Of a stretch of 64,000 nucleotides of DNA, positions 1-11,233 are shown in pieces. The translations under genes and the position numbers were made by a program. The notes under the pieces were generated by a model. It worked only from the letters and a program-made list of their open reading frames with translations, searched no databases and had not been told where the DNA came from. This stretch comes from Rhizomys pruinosus (Eukaryota; Chordata; Mammalia; Rodentia; Spalacidae), in the NCBI GenBank assembly GCA_009823505.1, contig VZQC01008079.1, forward strand, positions 72,096-136,095, read 5' to 3'. How positions within the stretch are numbered: the first letter of the stretch is position 1; every line of letters begins with the position of its first letter.

Positions 1-585
1 TTTGTTGTAGAGATCCTTGTTGTCTTTGGTCAGGTTTGTTCCTAGGTATTTTATTGTTTTTGAGGCTATTTTAAGTTGGAAGGTCTCCTTGTAGTCCTTC
101 AGTTGCTTATTGTTGGTGTAGAGAAAGGCTACTGATTTTTCTAGATTTATTTTGTCTCCTGCCACTTTACTGAAGTTCTTAATCATTTCTAGGAGTTTAC
201 TGGTGGAGTTCTTAGCATCCCTTAAGTAGACAATCATATCATCAGCAAAAAGGGATAGCTTGACTTCCTCTTTTCCGATTAGAACGCCTTTAATTTCCTT
301 TTCTTGCCTTATTGCCCTAGTAAGGGTTTCAAGCACTATATTGAAGAGGAGTGGTGACAGGGGAAAGCCTTGCCAAGTTCCCACCCTTAAAGGGAATGCT
401 GCTGTCGTTTCCCCATTTAGGATGATGTTGGCTGTGGGTTTCCTGTATATGGCTTTCATTACATTAAGGAATGATCCCTCCAGGACTTTAAACATGAAGG
501 GATGTTGAATTTTGTCAAAGGCTTTCTCCGCATCAATTGAGATGATGGTGTGGTTTTTGTCTTTCAGTCCATTTATGGGATTTAG
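1..585 (-). mobile_element. L1 ORF2 fragment (reverse transcriptase domain), cut by the window edge
   Basis: Read on the minus strand this encodes a stretch of the LINE-1 ORF2 reverse transcriptase, including the catalytic FADD box (codons at 238-249) and downstream [15 protein letters not shown] sequence. The same region recurs at 52.87-53.31 kb with strong similarity. The reading frame is not maintained over the whole piece, so it is a dead copy. It continues past the left edge. The right end, near 575-595, has no 5' end of L1, so the copy is truncated. Confidence 0.9.
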
Positions 586-1250
586 TGACATTGAAATAAA
601 ACTAGAACAAAATTATATATATATATATTGAATAGAAAACATTTCTTTAAACCTGCTAAAGAGAAAATAATAAACCAGAATAAGACAATGCATCAAAGAG
701 AGAAGCCTGTAAGAGATCATTAGGTCATGAGGTTGGAATCCTCACACATGTGATTTTTGTCCTTTGAAAAAGGATCCTAAAGAGTTCTCTTGCCTCTTTT
801 AGGCCATGTGAGGATGCTATGAATGCTTAAGTATTTGGTAATGACCCAGCATCTCTGAAATACTGCAAAAATGAGGCTAAAAGTAGAGATATCAGTGTGG
901 GTTAAGAAATGAAGCAGTCAAGGGAAATGTTTCTGTAAGCTAGTGTCTTAGAAGAAAAGAAAACACCATAGTTGCATAGCGAACTTAACAGAGGAGAGAA
1001 AAATAAATTTCCAAAAGTATGTGAAAGACTACTCAGGGGGTGAATTACTACTTTAAAATACATTAGTCTACATTCCATTGTATAGGCTTTTGAGGTAGGA
1101 AGGATAATTTCTTGACTTTTAGTAAGGTTGTAAGGAGAGAGGGTGAGAATTATTTCAGTAATGTGTTGCACTGTTCTTGAAAATTTATCTTTTATTTTTT
1201 AAATAAAATAAAACTTTATTTTATTCATTACTTGAATCATAGTCCTCATG
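586..1250. other. No recognised feature
   Basis: AT-rich DNA with a short TA run near 615-628. I see no exon-like reading frame and no repeat I can name. Confidence 0.5.
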
Positions 1251-1254
1251 ATCT

Positions 1255-1780
1255 GTCAAACTTTTTGTATTTTTTAATTTATCTTATTTTTATTGAAGTT
1301 TTTTGCATTTTATACAACATTTCTAAATCAAATTTAGGCTCAATTCCATTTTGTTGTCTCCCACCCCACCAGAGCTCATGCATTATGCCATACATTTCAT
1401 CTTTTTCTCAGACTTTTTAAAATTTTTCAATTCTGACGTTTACTCTTTTGGGCAAAAATTTACTGTTTCACTCAGTTTTTTGACACAGTCTTTTTTGTTG
1501 TTGGCGTTCCTTCCCATTTGTATCGCTCCAAACTATCCATATGTGGGTTCCACAGATATACCAAAACTATGATGTCTGAAAATAAACAATAGGTTAGTTC
1601 CAAAACGTGTTTGTTTAGGGATTCATATTTTGATAGTAGAGTTGTATGCAGGTAAAGAAACAATATGACTTTACATTCCTCATTACATTGTAAGTTGAGT
1701 AACACCAGGTATTATATTTACTAAAAAACAGAGAAAAATAAGGAATTATTCAGTTTGCCTTATAATGTTGAACACTTTTA
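1255..1780 (-). mobile_element. L1 3' UTR fragment
   Basis: On the minus strand this is the L1 3' untranslated region, including the conserved GGGGTGGG-containing block near the 3' end. It aligns along its length with 55.59-56.34 kb, where the same sequence leads directly into the end of L1 ORF2. This gives orientation and identity. Confidence 0.8.
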
Positions 1781-1794
1781 AAATGGCTATTAGC

Positions 1795-2038
1795 GGTGCT
1801 GGAGAGATGGTCTAGTGGTTGAGAGCACCGACCGCTCTTGCAGAGGACCCGGGCGGTCCCCAGCACCCACATGATGGCCAAGAACTGTCTGAGGCTCCAA
1901 TTCTAGGAGAACTCCAGTTCCAGGGGAATCTGACGCCCTCTCTGACCTCCACAGTATTGAACGACATGGGTGCACAGACCTGCATGTAGACAGTACATAC
2001 ATACACATACAGAAATAAATTTAAAAAATTAAAAAAAT
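1795..2038 (+). mobile_element. B2/B3-like tRNA-derived SINE
   Basis: Begins with the tRNA-like head (ggagagatggtctagtgg, A box) and ends in an A-rich tail. The B box region is altered (gggcggtcccc instead of ggttcgatccc), which should weaken pol III promotion. Flanking copies of about 15 bp (1780-1794 and 2039-2053, three mismatches) look like a decayed target-site duplication. Confidence 0.9.
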
Positions 2039-2059
2039 AAAACGGGTATTAGCAAACTG

Positions 2060-2276
2060 TGTTTTTCCTTTTAAAAATTGATTCATTAACCATATTTGTT
2101 AACTGCCAATTATATTTCTTTGGAATTTAATTTGTGCAATTCTTTGCATAATCTGAATATTACACCCTTGCCTGAAATATAGCTGGTAAAAATCCCCACC
2201 CCCCAATTCTTTATTCTGTGTCCTCTACTGATAGTTTCCTTTGCTGTGCAGAAACTTTTTTAAAAAAAAATTTAGG
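2060..2276 (-). mobile_element. Old L1 ORF2 fragment
   Basis: The minus strand resembles a diverged L1 ORF2 segment, clearest at the tttgctgtgcagaaact motif near 2240-2260 that is conserved in mammalian L1. It is interrupted by the SINE at 2279-2496, and a few bases of L1-like sequence follow that SINE. Confidence 0.55.
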
Positions 2277-2278
2277 AT

Positions 2279-2496
2279 CGGGCTGGAGAGATGGCCTAGC
2301 GGTTAAGAGCAGAGGACCCAGGTTCGATCCCCAGCACCCACATGGCGGCCGATAACCGTCTGAAACTCCAATTCCAGGAGAGCTCCAGTTCCAGGGGAAC
2401 CCGAGACCCTCTTCTGACCTCTGCGGCACTGCACGACATGGATGCACAAACTTGCATGCAGAAAGTACATTCATACACGTACAGAAATAAATTAAC
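2279..2496 (+). mobile_element. B2/B3-like SINE with internal deletion
   Basis: Same family as the copy at 4139, but it lacks about 16 bases between the A and B boxes (the gccgaccgctctta block). The B box ggttcgatccc is intact. Flanks tttaggatc and tttaggttc are a likely imperfect target duplication inside an older L1. Confidence 0.9.
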
Positions 2497-2885
2497 AAAA
2501 ACTTTTAGGTTCAATTTAGAATGTAAAATATTGAGAGGTTACTAAATCTAAGAAAGTTAAAAATATGTTCTCCCTCACATACAGATCTTTGCCTGTAATA
2601 TATATGTGTATATAAATAGCACTAAGTGTGGATATATTTCAAAAGAGGTCAATAAATGGCAATATTAGGTGATGAGCAAAGAACAGACGTTAGTATAAGA
2701 CCTCATGAATCATGAAAGAAGACCGAACTGATTGTCTTTCTAGTGTCAGTTCTATTACATTTTTTTCTCTTTTGTTGTGGATATATGAATAAATATGTAA
2801 TTGGCAGTGAAAGTGCAAAGCCTTAAGAATAGCTCCACTTCTCCACTATGGCATGTGCAGAGCTGGGGACTGGATATGGAAGTGG

Positions 2886-2890
2886 CTACT

Positions 2891-2926
<36 letters not shown>

Positions 2927-3118
2927 TGCATATGAGTGTACTGTCTGCATGTAAGTAGGTGCACCTGTGTAGTGCAATGTCACAGAGGTCAGAGTCAGAT
3001 TCCCCTGGAACTGGAGTTAAGACAGTTCTTGTCCACCATGTGGGTGATGGGAATTGAACCTGGGTCCTCTGTAAGAGCAGTAGGTGCTCTTAACCTGCTG
3101 AACCATCTCTCCAGCCCC
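2886..3118 (-). mobile_element. B2/B3-like SINE
   Basis: Reverse orientation: the tail is an expanded (TTTA)n run at 2889-2924 and the head ends at ccatctctccagcccc near 3118. Flanking sequences ggaagtggctacttta and ggagtggctatttta suggest an old target duplication. It is more diverged than the GC-rich copies. Confidence 0.85.
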
Positions 3119-3119
3119 T

Positions 3120-3700
3120 GGAGTGGCTATTTTAGTATTCCTGTCTGAAGATGTTGTAAAGTCATTACAATAAACTAATTCTTATTTTAAAATTGGGAGT
3201 GCTAAATATTTTACCTCATGCTTAGGAACTACAATGTAGAGCTGGAAAAAAAGTTATCAAGTAACTCAATGTCCTTTATTTTAGCGATAAAAATACTAAT
3301 ATAGAACATTAGTACTTCAACTGAAAAAAAGTAGAATTTTACAAAATCTGCACAGTGTAATATATGTCTCAGAATAAAAATGTTAGCTCATATAAGAACT
3401 TTGAGGACTGAGAGCAAATGCTTAATATTATATTATTTTCCATAAACAGCAATATCAGATCTTTTTCCTTTCTAAAATTATCTCCCAACCTAAAGTTTTA
3501 ATCTACATTTTAAGAGATGAAAGCCACCAAGTTTAATCCATTGTTAGTTCTGACCTTACTCACAAAGCATCAAAAAAAGAGCACCAGAAAATCACACAAT
3601 AAAATACCATGGGAGAAGGGATTAGGTTCTCATCTTCCATGTATTTGTCTTGGCCTTTAAGCAACATCATTGGATTCTTTCAATGCTATTTTTTTACTTT
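3120..3700. other. No recognised feature
   Basis: AT-rich single-copy-looking sequence. No repeat or exon recognised. Confidence 0.5.
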
Positions 3701-3754
3701 AATAGTATTTTTATTTATTCTTTAAAAATTTCATACATGTATATGATGTATTTT

Positions 3755-3930
3755 TAAATTGTTATTAAACTTTTTCCATGTCATACATCATTTCTCAATC
3801 AAATCTAGAGTCACTTCCCTTTCCATGCCCCCACCCCACCTGAGTCCCTGCACTCTGCTATATACATCCTGCATCTTTTTCTGAGTCTTTCCAGAGTTTT
3901 TTTTGTTGTTGTTGTTGTTGTTGTTTATTA
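3755..3930 (-). mobile_element. L1 3' end fragment with (GTT)n
   Basis: The minus strand carries the terminal part of the L1 3' UTR (gtggggtggggg block and the gactcagaaaaagatgc segment). A (TTG)n run at about 3903-3924 corresponds to the same low-complexity position in other L1 copies in this window. Confidence 0.7.
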
Positions 3931-4138
3931 TTTTAAGTCAGAGGACTATAGATGCCATTAGGTACTGGGAATTTACTAGGCTTTCCTAAATTTTCAGAGA
4001 CAGTATTGAACTTAAACATCTTCTCATGCTGCTTTGCATCATTAAAACATGTGACGAATGATCATACCACCAGCAAAATCTTTCAGAAAAGACCTAGATC
4101 ACATCAGTGATTCCCTTTGTCTTAAAAGATGAGCTTTC

Positions 4139-4398
4139 GGGGCTGGAGAGATGGCCTAGCGGTTAAGAGCGCCTACGGCTCTTACAGAGGACCCGGGTTC
4201 GATCCCCAGCACCCGCATGGCGGCCAAGAACCGTCTGAAACTCCAATTCCAGGAGAACTCCAGTTCCAGGGGAATCAGAGACCCTCTTCTGACCTCCGCG
4301 GCATTGCATGACATGGGTGCACAGACTTGCATGCAGACAGTACATTCATACACATACAGAAATAAATAAAAATTAATAAAAAAACATTAAAAAAAAAT
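4139..4398 (+). mobile_element. Young GC-rich B2/B3-like SINE with perfect target duplication
   Basis: Full-length tRNA-derived SINE with a good A box (tggcctagcgg) and a canonical B box (ggttcgatccc), followed by the family body and an A-rich tail. A perfect 15 bp direct repeat (aaaagatgagctttc) flanks it at 4124-4138 and 4399-4413, so it was inserted by L1-type target-primed reverse transcription and fairly recently. Open frames of 60-65 codons across it are by-products. Confidence 0.95.
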
Positions 4399-4907
4399 AA
4401 AAGATGAGCTTTCTTCCAAAATTGTGACCCCAGCATTATCGATAAAAAAAATTGCTAAAAAATATTTCTTTTTAACCAACAAAAATATTTCATAAAGAAT
4501 ATTAGAAAAGTGTTAATTCATTAGAGAAAGGATGACAGGTACTCTACCCCTGTCTTTCTATGGTAAAATGCTGAGGTGATCTTCTCACAGTTGGAATAGA
4601 GGCATAATGATCCAGACTACTGCTCAGGAATGCTGCAGAGCTAAAGACAGTAACTGGAACTGAGAAAAATAACCACCAAGAAGAATAATGCCTGAAAATG
4701 CTTTCCTGGGGCATTTCTATCTCCCTACTGCCACTGGATAATTCAAGATACCGTATCTGATCTTCAAAGTTCAATGTCAATTTGATGAAAGATCTAGTGT
4801 TACGGTACTGGAATCTTTAAAAAAAAAAACAGCTCTAGTTTTCTTGTGTGAATGCTTATAAAACAGATTTAATGATACACAGATGATATGTAGCAAAGGA
4901 AAAACAA

Positions 4908-5035
4908 AATATCAACACCCAGGACAGTATTGAAAGCAGGCGGAGGAAGAAGAATAAGTTTAAGGCAGTCCTTGGTTACATAGTTGAGTTTCAGTATGGC
5001 CTGAGGCACATGAGATCATGTCTGAAAACAAAATA
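4908..5035 (+). mobile_element. Degraded B1-like SINE
   Basis: Resembles B1 in order: a cacccaggac start, gcaggcggagg middle, tacatagttgag and a final catgtctgaaaacaaaa tail. It is heavily diverged, so the assignment is tentative. Confidence 0.4.
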
Positions 5036-5147
5036 AAAACAGATAAAGATTCATAAGGTAGCCAGATAAGAAACACAGTGATGATCAATTACTTGCAAAA
5101 GGAAGAAGAAAATTATAATAGTTAAGTAGAAAGCTTTAGGTAAATAG

Positions 5148-5300
5148 ATTAGATTGAAGATAGATGATAGATGATAGATGAAGATAGAAGATAGATTGAA
5201 GAAGATGATAGATATACATAGATGATAGACATAGTTGATGATAGGTGATAGATAAATAGAGAGATAGAGAGATAGATAGATGAAAGATGATTGCTAGATA
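5148..5300. repeat. GATA/GATGATA microsatellite
   Basis: Imperfect tandem repeat of gatagatgata-type units. The equivalent part of block A' (about 16.6-16.85 kb) is scrambled. Confidence 0.85.
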
Positions 5301-5535
5301 TATAGAGCTATATATATGCACACACATATATCTATATATACATATATATGTAAACTCCTAACTTTTAGTTACCAGAGCAGGAATTTAAGAGCAATTCATT
5401 TCCCAGAACACCCTGAAGTGTTCATTGACTTCAACCCTCTTAAGAACTTTCATAATCAGCACAAGAATAACAAAATTACTAACAAAGTTATGACATACTT
5501 GGCCTTGTTATTTTTACTTGTATTACTCTTTTTTT

Positions 5536-5791
5536 AAAATTTTTTAATTAATTTTATTTATTTCTGTATGTGTATGAATGTACTGTCTGCATGCAAGTCT
5601 GTGCACCCGTGTCGTGCAATGCCGCGGAGGTCAGAAGAGGGTCTCGGATTCCCCTGGAACTGGAGTTCTCCTGGAATTGGAGTTTGTTTCCAAGACGGCT
5701 CTCAAGGCCGCCATGTGGGTGCTGGGGATCAAATCCGGTCCTCTGTAAGAGCGGTCGGCACGCTCTTAACCGCTAGACAATCTCTCCAGCC
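5536..5791 (-). mobile_element. Young GC-rich B2/B3-like SINE
   Basis: Reverse copy: the tail is at the left and the head ends at ctctccagcc. A 19 bp repeat (cttgtattactc followed by seven T) lies at 5517-5535 and 5792-5810. The T part may partly belong to the tail. The B box is altered (gatcaaatcc on the plus strand). A scrambled counterpart is at about 17090-17400 in block A'. Confidence 0.93.
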
Positions 5792-6340
5792 CTTGTATTA
5801 CTCTTTTTTTCTCAACTATAGAATCAGGAGTTTTATGTGAAACCATGTCATAGAAAGTTTAGGAGATTAATATTATCATTAATGCTTTGAAGTTAGGATT
5901 CACGTGCAGTAATATCCATAATAAAATTCTTGCTATTATACATACACAATAATGTCTGTCAAGTAACATGTGTGCAGCAGTTCAGATGGGAACAAATGAG
6001 ATGTAACAACAAGAATGATAAAATGGCCTGAAATCTGTCTCATGAAGGATACAAAACAATTCCTTAAAATATAAATGACTTGTCTTGAAAGTGCAATGTG
6101 TAGAGTATACAATATTCTGTTATGTATACATCAGACCATCTGTGACTCTATATTGCTTTGAAATTATGAAAGAGTTAATGGTTCACTGCTATACAGAGTC
6201 AAATTCTTCCTACAAAGTGGAAACAATCTTTACAAAAGACAAGCAACTTAGTGATAGTTTTCCATCAGTGTAATCCCCATCTAGTGATTCTCAAGAACAC
6301 TCAGGGAGAATGATGTTAAAATTTCTGGATAAAAATATTG

Positions 6341-7112
6341 GTGAGGTGTAGCTGGTGCTGATGGTGGAGTCTTGCTTGACTCAGGGGGACCCGTATTTGC
6401 TTTATTGGTTTAGCCTGGAAATACTGTGCCAGCAGAGGCAGCCAATTTCTGCCTGTATTATCCAAATCTAATTGGCTTATTGGCTTTCTCCTTGGAGGAA
6501 TTTAACACATGGTCGATGCCACAAGCTTACATCCTCTACAGATTTAGGAGGTGTTATAAGCCACAGTAAGACCCTGTCATATTTAACAGGGGAGAAAATG
6601 ATTAATTAATGGATTAAACATATCATCCAAAACATATGTGTCTATGCCAAAGTAACCTACCATGACTATTAGTGCTGCTTAAATACCTATATATTTCTAA
6701 TGCTTGTGCTTCATTAGTAGGATCGAAAGGTTAACCCTGGACCAAAACTGTCAGCCCATTGAAAGGAAATATGCCAGAATTGACCAGAGTCCAAGTCAAC
6801 AGCTCCATACAGAGAGTGGACTGTTTTACTCTCATCCACCTGTGCCCCTTTTCTAAGGCTTAGTGAACAATCTGCGGAAGAGGGGGCCGTGGTAGAATGT
6901 AAAGGCTTGGCTGCATTTGGTGTGAATGGTGAAACTACAGCGATTAGTCTGGACACTCATTTGATTCAACTTGATTGAACAAAAACCTGTCACCCCCCCA
7001 CTGGATGGATGGTGGGGCTGTGGGGGTTGGGCACAACATCCTGCAGATTCGTTTTGCACGAAGGATGCTTGTACTCATGGATTATCACTTAAGCTAAAAA
7101 TGAAAAAAAAAA
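6341..7112 (+). mobile_element. Element X, copy 1 (5'-inverted)
   Basis: Unclassified dispersed repeat shared with 39266-40160 (same strand), 45390-46430 and 62985-64000 (opposite strand). Here 6414-7112 is in the sense orientation, but the first 73 bases (6341-6413) are inverted relative to the other copies, with a sharp junction before cctggaaatac. The sense part ends in an A-rich tract near 7100 and is then joined to an L1 3' end. No long open frame. I could not match it to a named family. Confidence 0.75.
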
Positions 7113-7258
7113 AAAAAAAAACTGAGAGGAAAGATGCCCGCGACAGTTATGGCGGGATGCATGATCTGGGATGTGGGGTGGTGGAGGGGAAAGGAAATAT
7201 GCCTATCCGATATTGGGAAAATGATGTATGAAATGCACAAAACATCAATTAAAAATAA
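7113..7258 (+). mobile_element. L1 3' terminal segment fused to element X
   Basis: Begins at ctgagaggaaagatgc and contains the tatggcgggatgcatgat and ggaaatatgcc blocks that mark the last 150 bases of L1 in this genome (compare 27.69-27.82 kb). It ends in catcaattaaaaataa just before the N at 7259. Confidence 0.8.
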
Positions 7259-7259
7259 N
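7259..7259. other. Single ambiguous base (N)
   Basis: Falls exactly between the A-rich end of one L1 3' segment and the start of an L1 ORF2 piece. It may mark an assembly join, as the N at 11903 appears to. Confidence 0.9.
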
Positions 7260-7875
7260 AAATACTTGAAGCAATTCAAATGACAGAGGAAAGTAGCACC
7301 TATCTGCAAGCAGCTAGAGAGAGAAATTAACAAAAGTATAAATGTAAAAATACAAACAGACCAAGAATGGGAACAGAAAATAAGGTGAAAGGAAGAAACA
7401 CACATCTCTCAATAACAACCTTAAATATTAATAGTCTCAACTTCCCAATCAAAGGACATAGACTGAGAGAATGCATTAGGAAACAGTATCCATCTATATG
7501 CTCTCTACAATAAACCCATCTCACCCTCAAGGACAGGCACCAACTTAAAGTGAAAGGATGGAAGCAGATATTCCAGGCAAATAGTACCAGAAAACAAGCA
7601 GGAGTTGCCATTCTAATATCAGACAAAATAGACCTCAAATTAAAACTAATCAGAAAAGACAAAGAGGGCTATTATATATTACAAGTTGGAGAGAACAACA
7701 ACAAAAGACCTGAAAACATAAAAACCTCTGGAGAGACTCGGAGAGAGATGCAGGACATGTATGGCGGCGTGGAGGGACTTGGGTGGGATGGGGGCATGGA
7801 AGGGGAAGCGACTCTAGATTCAATTGAGAAATGATGTGTGACCTATGGAAAAAGTTTAATAATGGTAATAATAAA
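7260..7875 (+). mobile_element. Internally deleted L1: ORF2 endonuclease segment joined to 3' end
   Basis: From 7260 to about 7700 the plus strand resembles the N-terminal endonuclease region of L1 ORF2; the peptide at 7550-7680 includes AGVAILISDK, a conserved motif of that domain. From about 7725 it jumps to the L1 3' end (gagagatgcaggacatgtatggcggcg region) and an A-rich tail. More than 3 kb of ORF2, including the reverse transcriptase, is missing. Confidence 0.75.
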
Positions 7876-9190
7876 AAATGAAAAAAAAGAAATGACAGAA
7901 ACCAATTCATTTGTCCATCTTTTCATCCAATCCCCATTTAACTCATCAAATCAAGGTTCAACATAACATTAGACTTCTAAAATGTACATAAGATCAAATA
8001 ATAGTCATCTAAATCTAGTTCAGTTATTGTTGAATTAAATTATCACTATTTTCTTCCATTCTGGAACTACCTTTGTACATTTTATGATAATTCTGTAAGT
8101 AAATATTTACAATAATTCAGAGTATTGGTGAAATCTTCAAAATTTAGACTTGTCTTTCCTTCCTATGCATATTGTACCATTTAACAAAATAAAAGAATGA
8201 TGTAGTCATCTTTTCTAGCTTTTTACTTCTGTTGCTCTCATCGAATACTTCAATGAGATTTATAGAAGTGGATACCATTAGAAGGCGCAGCTCCACCCAC
8301 TAGAGACTGAATCAACTCCCCGTTTTGCTACACTTTGCCATTGCTCTAGGTTATTTACTTAACTACTCTAAAATATGGATGTACATGAGTTTTTCACCTC
8401 ATCAGTACCATTTCCCTCTTTGTACAAGTGAATCTTGTTTTCTGAATTCTCACTCATTATAATATGAATAATATTGTTTTTCTGTGAAACCCATTTTCTT
8501 TCAACCCAATAATTATGATTAGGGCATTTACAAAAGTGGCTGTGAAAATCCCTGCCACCTGGTGAGATTGGAGAGCTCATGAAGAGAGCCTGTACTATAC
8601 ATCCAAATGCTGGCCCTTTTCTCTTAGATCATCCAGCATTTATAACCATATGCAATAAAATTAATAGAATTTTTGATATATTCCAACGTGTATAAAACAC
8701 CACTCAAATATATCAGAGTAGCTTAGGCTATCGGTAGATAACATATTCTTTGCTTGCCACCATACCAGGTCTAAGTGATATATATTTATTTTTCATAAGT
8801 CTATTTTTAGTAATGCCAATCATTGATGTGGTTATTTGATCTTAAAGCTGATGTTGGACCACTGACTGATGTCCTCCCATAGTAGCTTGCATAGTGCTCT
8901 CCGAAGCTACTAGAGCTAACCTACAGGGGAACTGGCTTCCAGGTCAGTTCCATTGCTCCAAATCTGGTACCTGAAGTAAGTCCTGTCTTCAATCATAGTG
9001 TCTTACCTTCAAGATCTGGTGGATAATCAAGGGCTCTGGCAATAGCCTGTGTAATTTTGGGAGTCTCTTGAACTACCCAGGCCAATGATTCAAAGAAATC
9101 TGGCACTGTTTCTTGTTATATAGCATTCAGCTATAAACATTGACTCATATAGATATATTGTGTCTGTAATTTATCATTGAGCTATTAGAC
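7876..9190. other. No recognised feature
   Basis: Mostly single-copy-looking DNA. The part from 8405 onward is repeated almost unchanged from 21250. I see no exon-like frame. Confidence 0.5.
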
Positions 9191-9645
9191 TAATATGATT
9201 CCCTCAGGTTTTTTTTACTTTACCTAGGCATAATTTATCTCTCCTTTATCTCTCTCCTTATCTAACTGTCCCTCCATGCCTTCCCCATTTAAAGTGTCCC
9301 CATTTTCTCTATTTCTTCCTTGATAACACCAGTCTCCTATGCTCCCACATCTCTTGAGGGCCTTTGTTTCCTCTATTCCCAGGTTTCCTTGTATAACCCT
9401 CTCTTACCTTCCCACTTAAATTCCACTATTTTGTCCATTTCTCTCTCTCAGTTTCCTTCTTTCTCTTTATTTCCCTGGTTCCTTTCCATTTTCTTTGTTT
9501 CTCCAGCTACATCAGGATACATACTCATATAAGGATTTGGTGCTAGAATCCACAAATGAGGGACAGCATATGTCCTTTGTTTATTTGAATCTGTGTTATT
9601 TCACCTAGTATAATCATGAAATTTTCAGATAAATGAATGGAAGTT
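9190..9645 (-). mobile_element. Old L1 3' UTR and end of ORF2
   Basis: The minus strand fits an older L1: a pyrimidine-rich 3' UTR on the plus strand (9190-9510), then gctagaatccacaaatgag and a ttatttcacctagtataat segment that correspond to the C-terminal end of ORF2. Repeated at about 22035-22490. Confidence 0.55.
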
Positions 9646-10044
9646 AATAAAATATTTTAAAGAACAAATATATATACATATATATCATAAAATGATTTTT
9701 TTATCTCTCTTAGTAGTCTCTCTTCCAAGTTCTAACACTCCATGCCTAACCACAGATTTCAGTGCACCCATCCTGTCTCCCAGGAGTACAGTATACTCAG
9801 ATTGTTCCTCCCAATTTGCTGGTTTAGGGAGCATCATTTTAATTTTTTTCCTTACCTTTCATAATACATGTGTCACTGAACCTATTTCTTAAATCAATAT
9901 TTGTTCTTCTGTAGTGGAATTCTTAGATATCCAATTATCTCTGCTTCACTACTTACTGTTTAACCATGTGCTGCTTTTCTAATCTGATTCTAACACCTTT
10001 TTCCAAGCAATTCAGTAAAGTATAGCTAGAGCCTGCTTTATAGG

Positions 10045-10240
10045 TAACTGCTCTGGGTTTAAAACCTGGATCTACTCCTTTCAAATAGTTCAATCCTGAG
10101 AAAATTACTTAAGCTTCCTAATTAAACATGGGATTGTCAATTCATTAGATTAATTAAGTTTACCTGAAAATGTAATTTTCACAAATTTGCACAAATACCA
10201 GGCACACTGTAGGCCCTCAATAGATACCACTTCATATTCT
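10045..10240 (+). mobile_element. MIR SINE
   Basis: Diverged but in the right order for MIR: gctctgggtttaaaacctgg (B-box side), then attacttaagcttcctaatt, and near the end caggcacactgtaggccctcaatag, which matches the MIR tail motif. The copy in A' is at about 22885-23085. Confidence 0.75.
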
Positions 10241-10439
10241 AGATACACTATATATTTATCACTTGCCATATTGCTTGATAAAGCAGAGTTTCTGAAAAAA
10301 TAACCGAGAATTTAATAATGGTCCTTTAACTCATACTGTGTGGTACAGATAGGCCCTGCAATGCCTTCCATCAATTTTGTTCCCATATTAAATCTCTGAA
10401 TTGGCACGAAATATACTGGTATGTTACTTCAGGCAGAAT

Positions 10440-10473
10440 ATTTTGTTTGTTTGTTTGTTTGTTTGTTTGTTTG
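10440..10473. repeat. (TTTG)n microsatellite
   Basis: Eight or so clean units. In the A' copy (about 23290-23316) the run is shorter and irregular, one of the few differences in that otherwise near-identical stretch. Confidence 0.9.
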
Positions 10474-11157
10474 CCAAAACCATGTTTCATAAATATAAAT
10501 AAGAAAATCTAACTAATAAGGTGTAGTTGATTTGCAGAAACTAGCTAAGCTGATGATGACTTCCTTATGAAAGAAGAATCTCTTTAGAAGTATTAAAATG
10601 CTAAATTTTTATACGTTTACAAAAGTATTACTACCTCTTCTATAATCCAGTATAATTGTACTATAACAGCAATCATAGTTTGATTATTAGTAGTATCTAA
10701 AAAAACAGATAGTCTTTCCCTAATTATTAGTGTATTGTGGATATATCAAATGAAGCCTTGACAAAATCCCAAATCTCATTATATTTATCTAATAGAAAGG
10801 ACAGGTGGTAGACATAGGGGAAGAAGAAACTCTAGGAACTGCAGCATAACTTAAGGTTTGCAACTAACATCACTATAGTTCTTTCAGAACACATGATCAA
10901 ATATGCTTTGCTTTATTTCCATGACAAACATACTGTAAAGTATAGAAATATATGGACCAGAGAGGTACAAGTTAATTGTCTTAAAAATCATAATACTTCA
11001 ATAACCAACTATCTTTCGACAAATGTAATTAATTCTGATTAAAAATATAGCATTCTATTGAAAAATGACATACATTGGATTTTTTAAAAAATGCAAAAAG
11101 AGAAGGGACAGCAATATTAGTTTAAGTGAGCTAAAGAAAGAGAATGAAGGAGGGAAG

Positions 11158-11231
11158 AAAAAGGAAGGAAGGAAGGAAGGAAGGAAGGAAGGAAGGAAGG
11201 AAGGAAGGAAGGAAGGAAGGAAGGAAGGAAC
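11158..11231. repeat. (GGAA)n microsatellite
   Basis: About 17 units. Blocks A and A' stop matching here: A continues into a B1, A' into irregular purine-rich sequence. Confidence 0.9.
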
Positions 11232-11233
11232 CA

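Larger units (their letters stand above)
4432..11165 (+). repeat. Block A: first copy of a 6.7 kb duplicated segment
   Basis: This interval recurs in the same orientation at 15521-24000. The clearest matching stretches are 4440-4770 with 15527-15850, 6160-6290 with 17870-18005, and 8405-11165 with 21250-24000. Block A reads as coherent sequence with intact repeat elements, so I take it as the reference copy. Confidence 0.9.
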
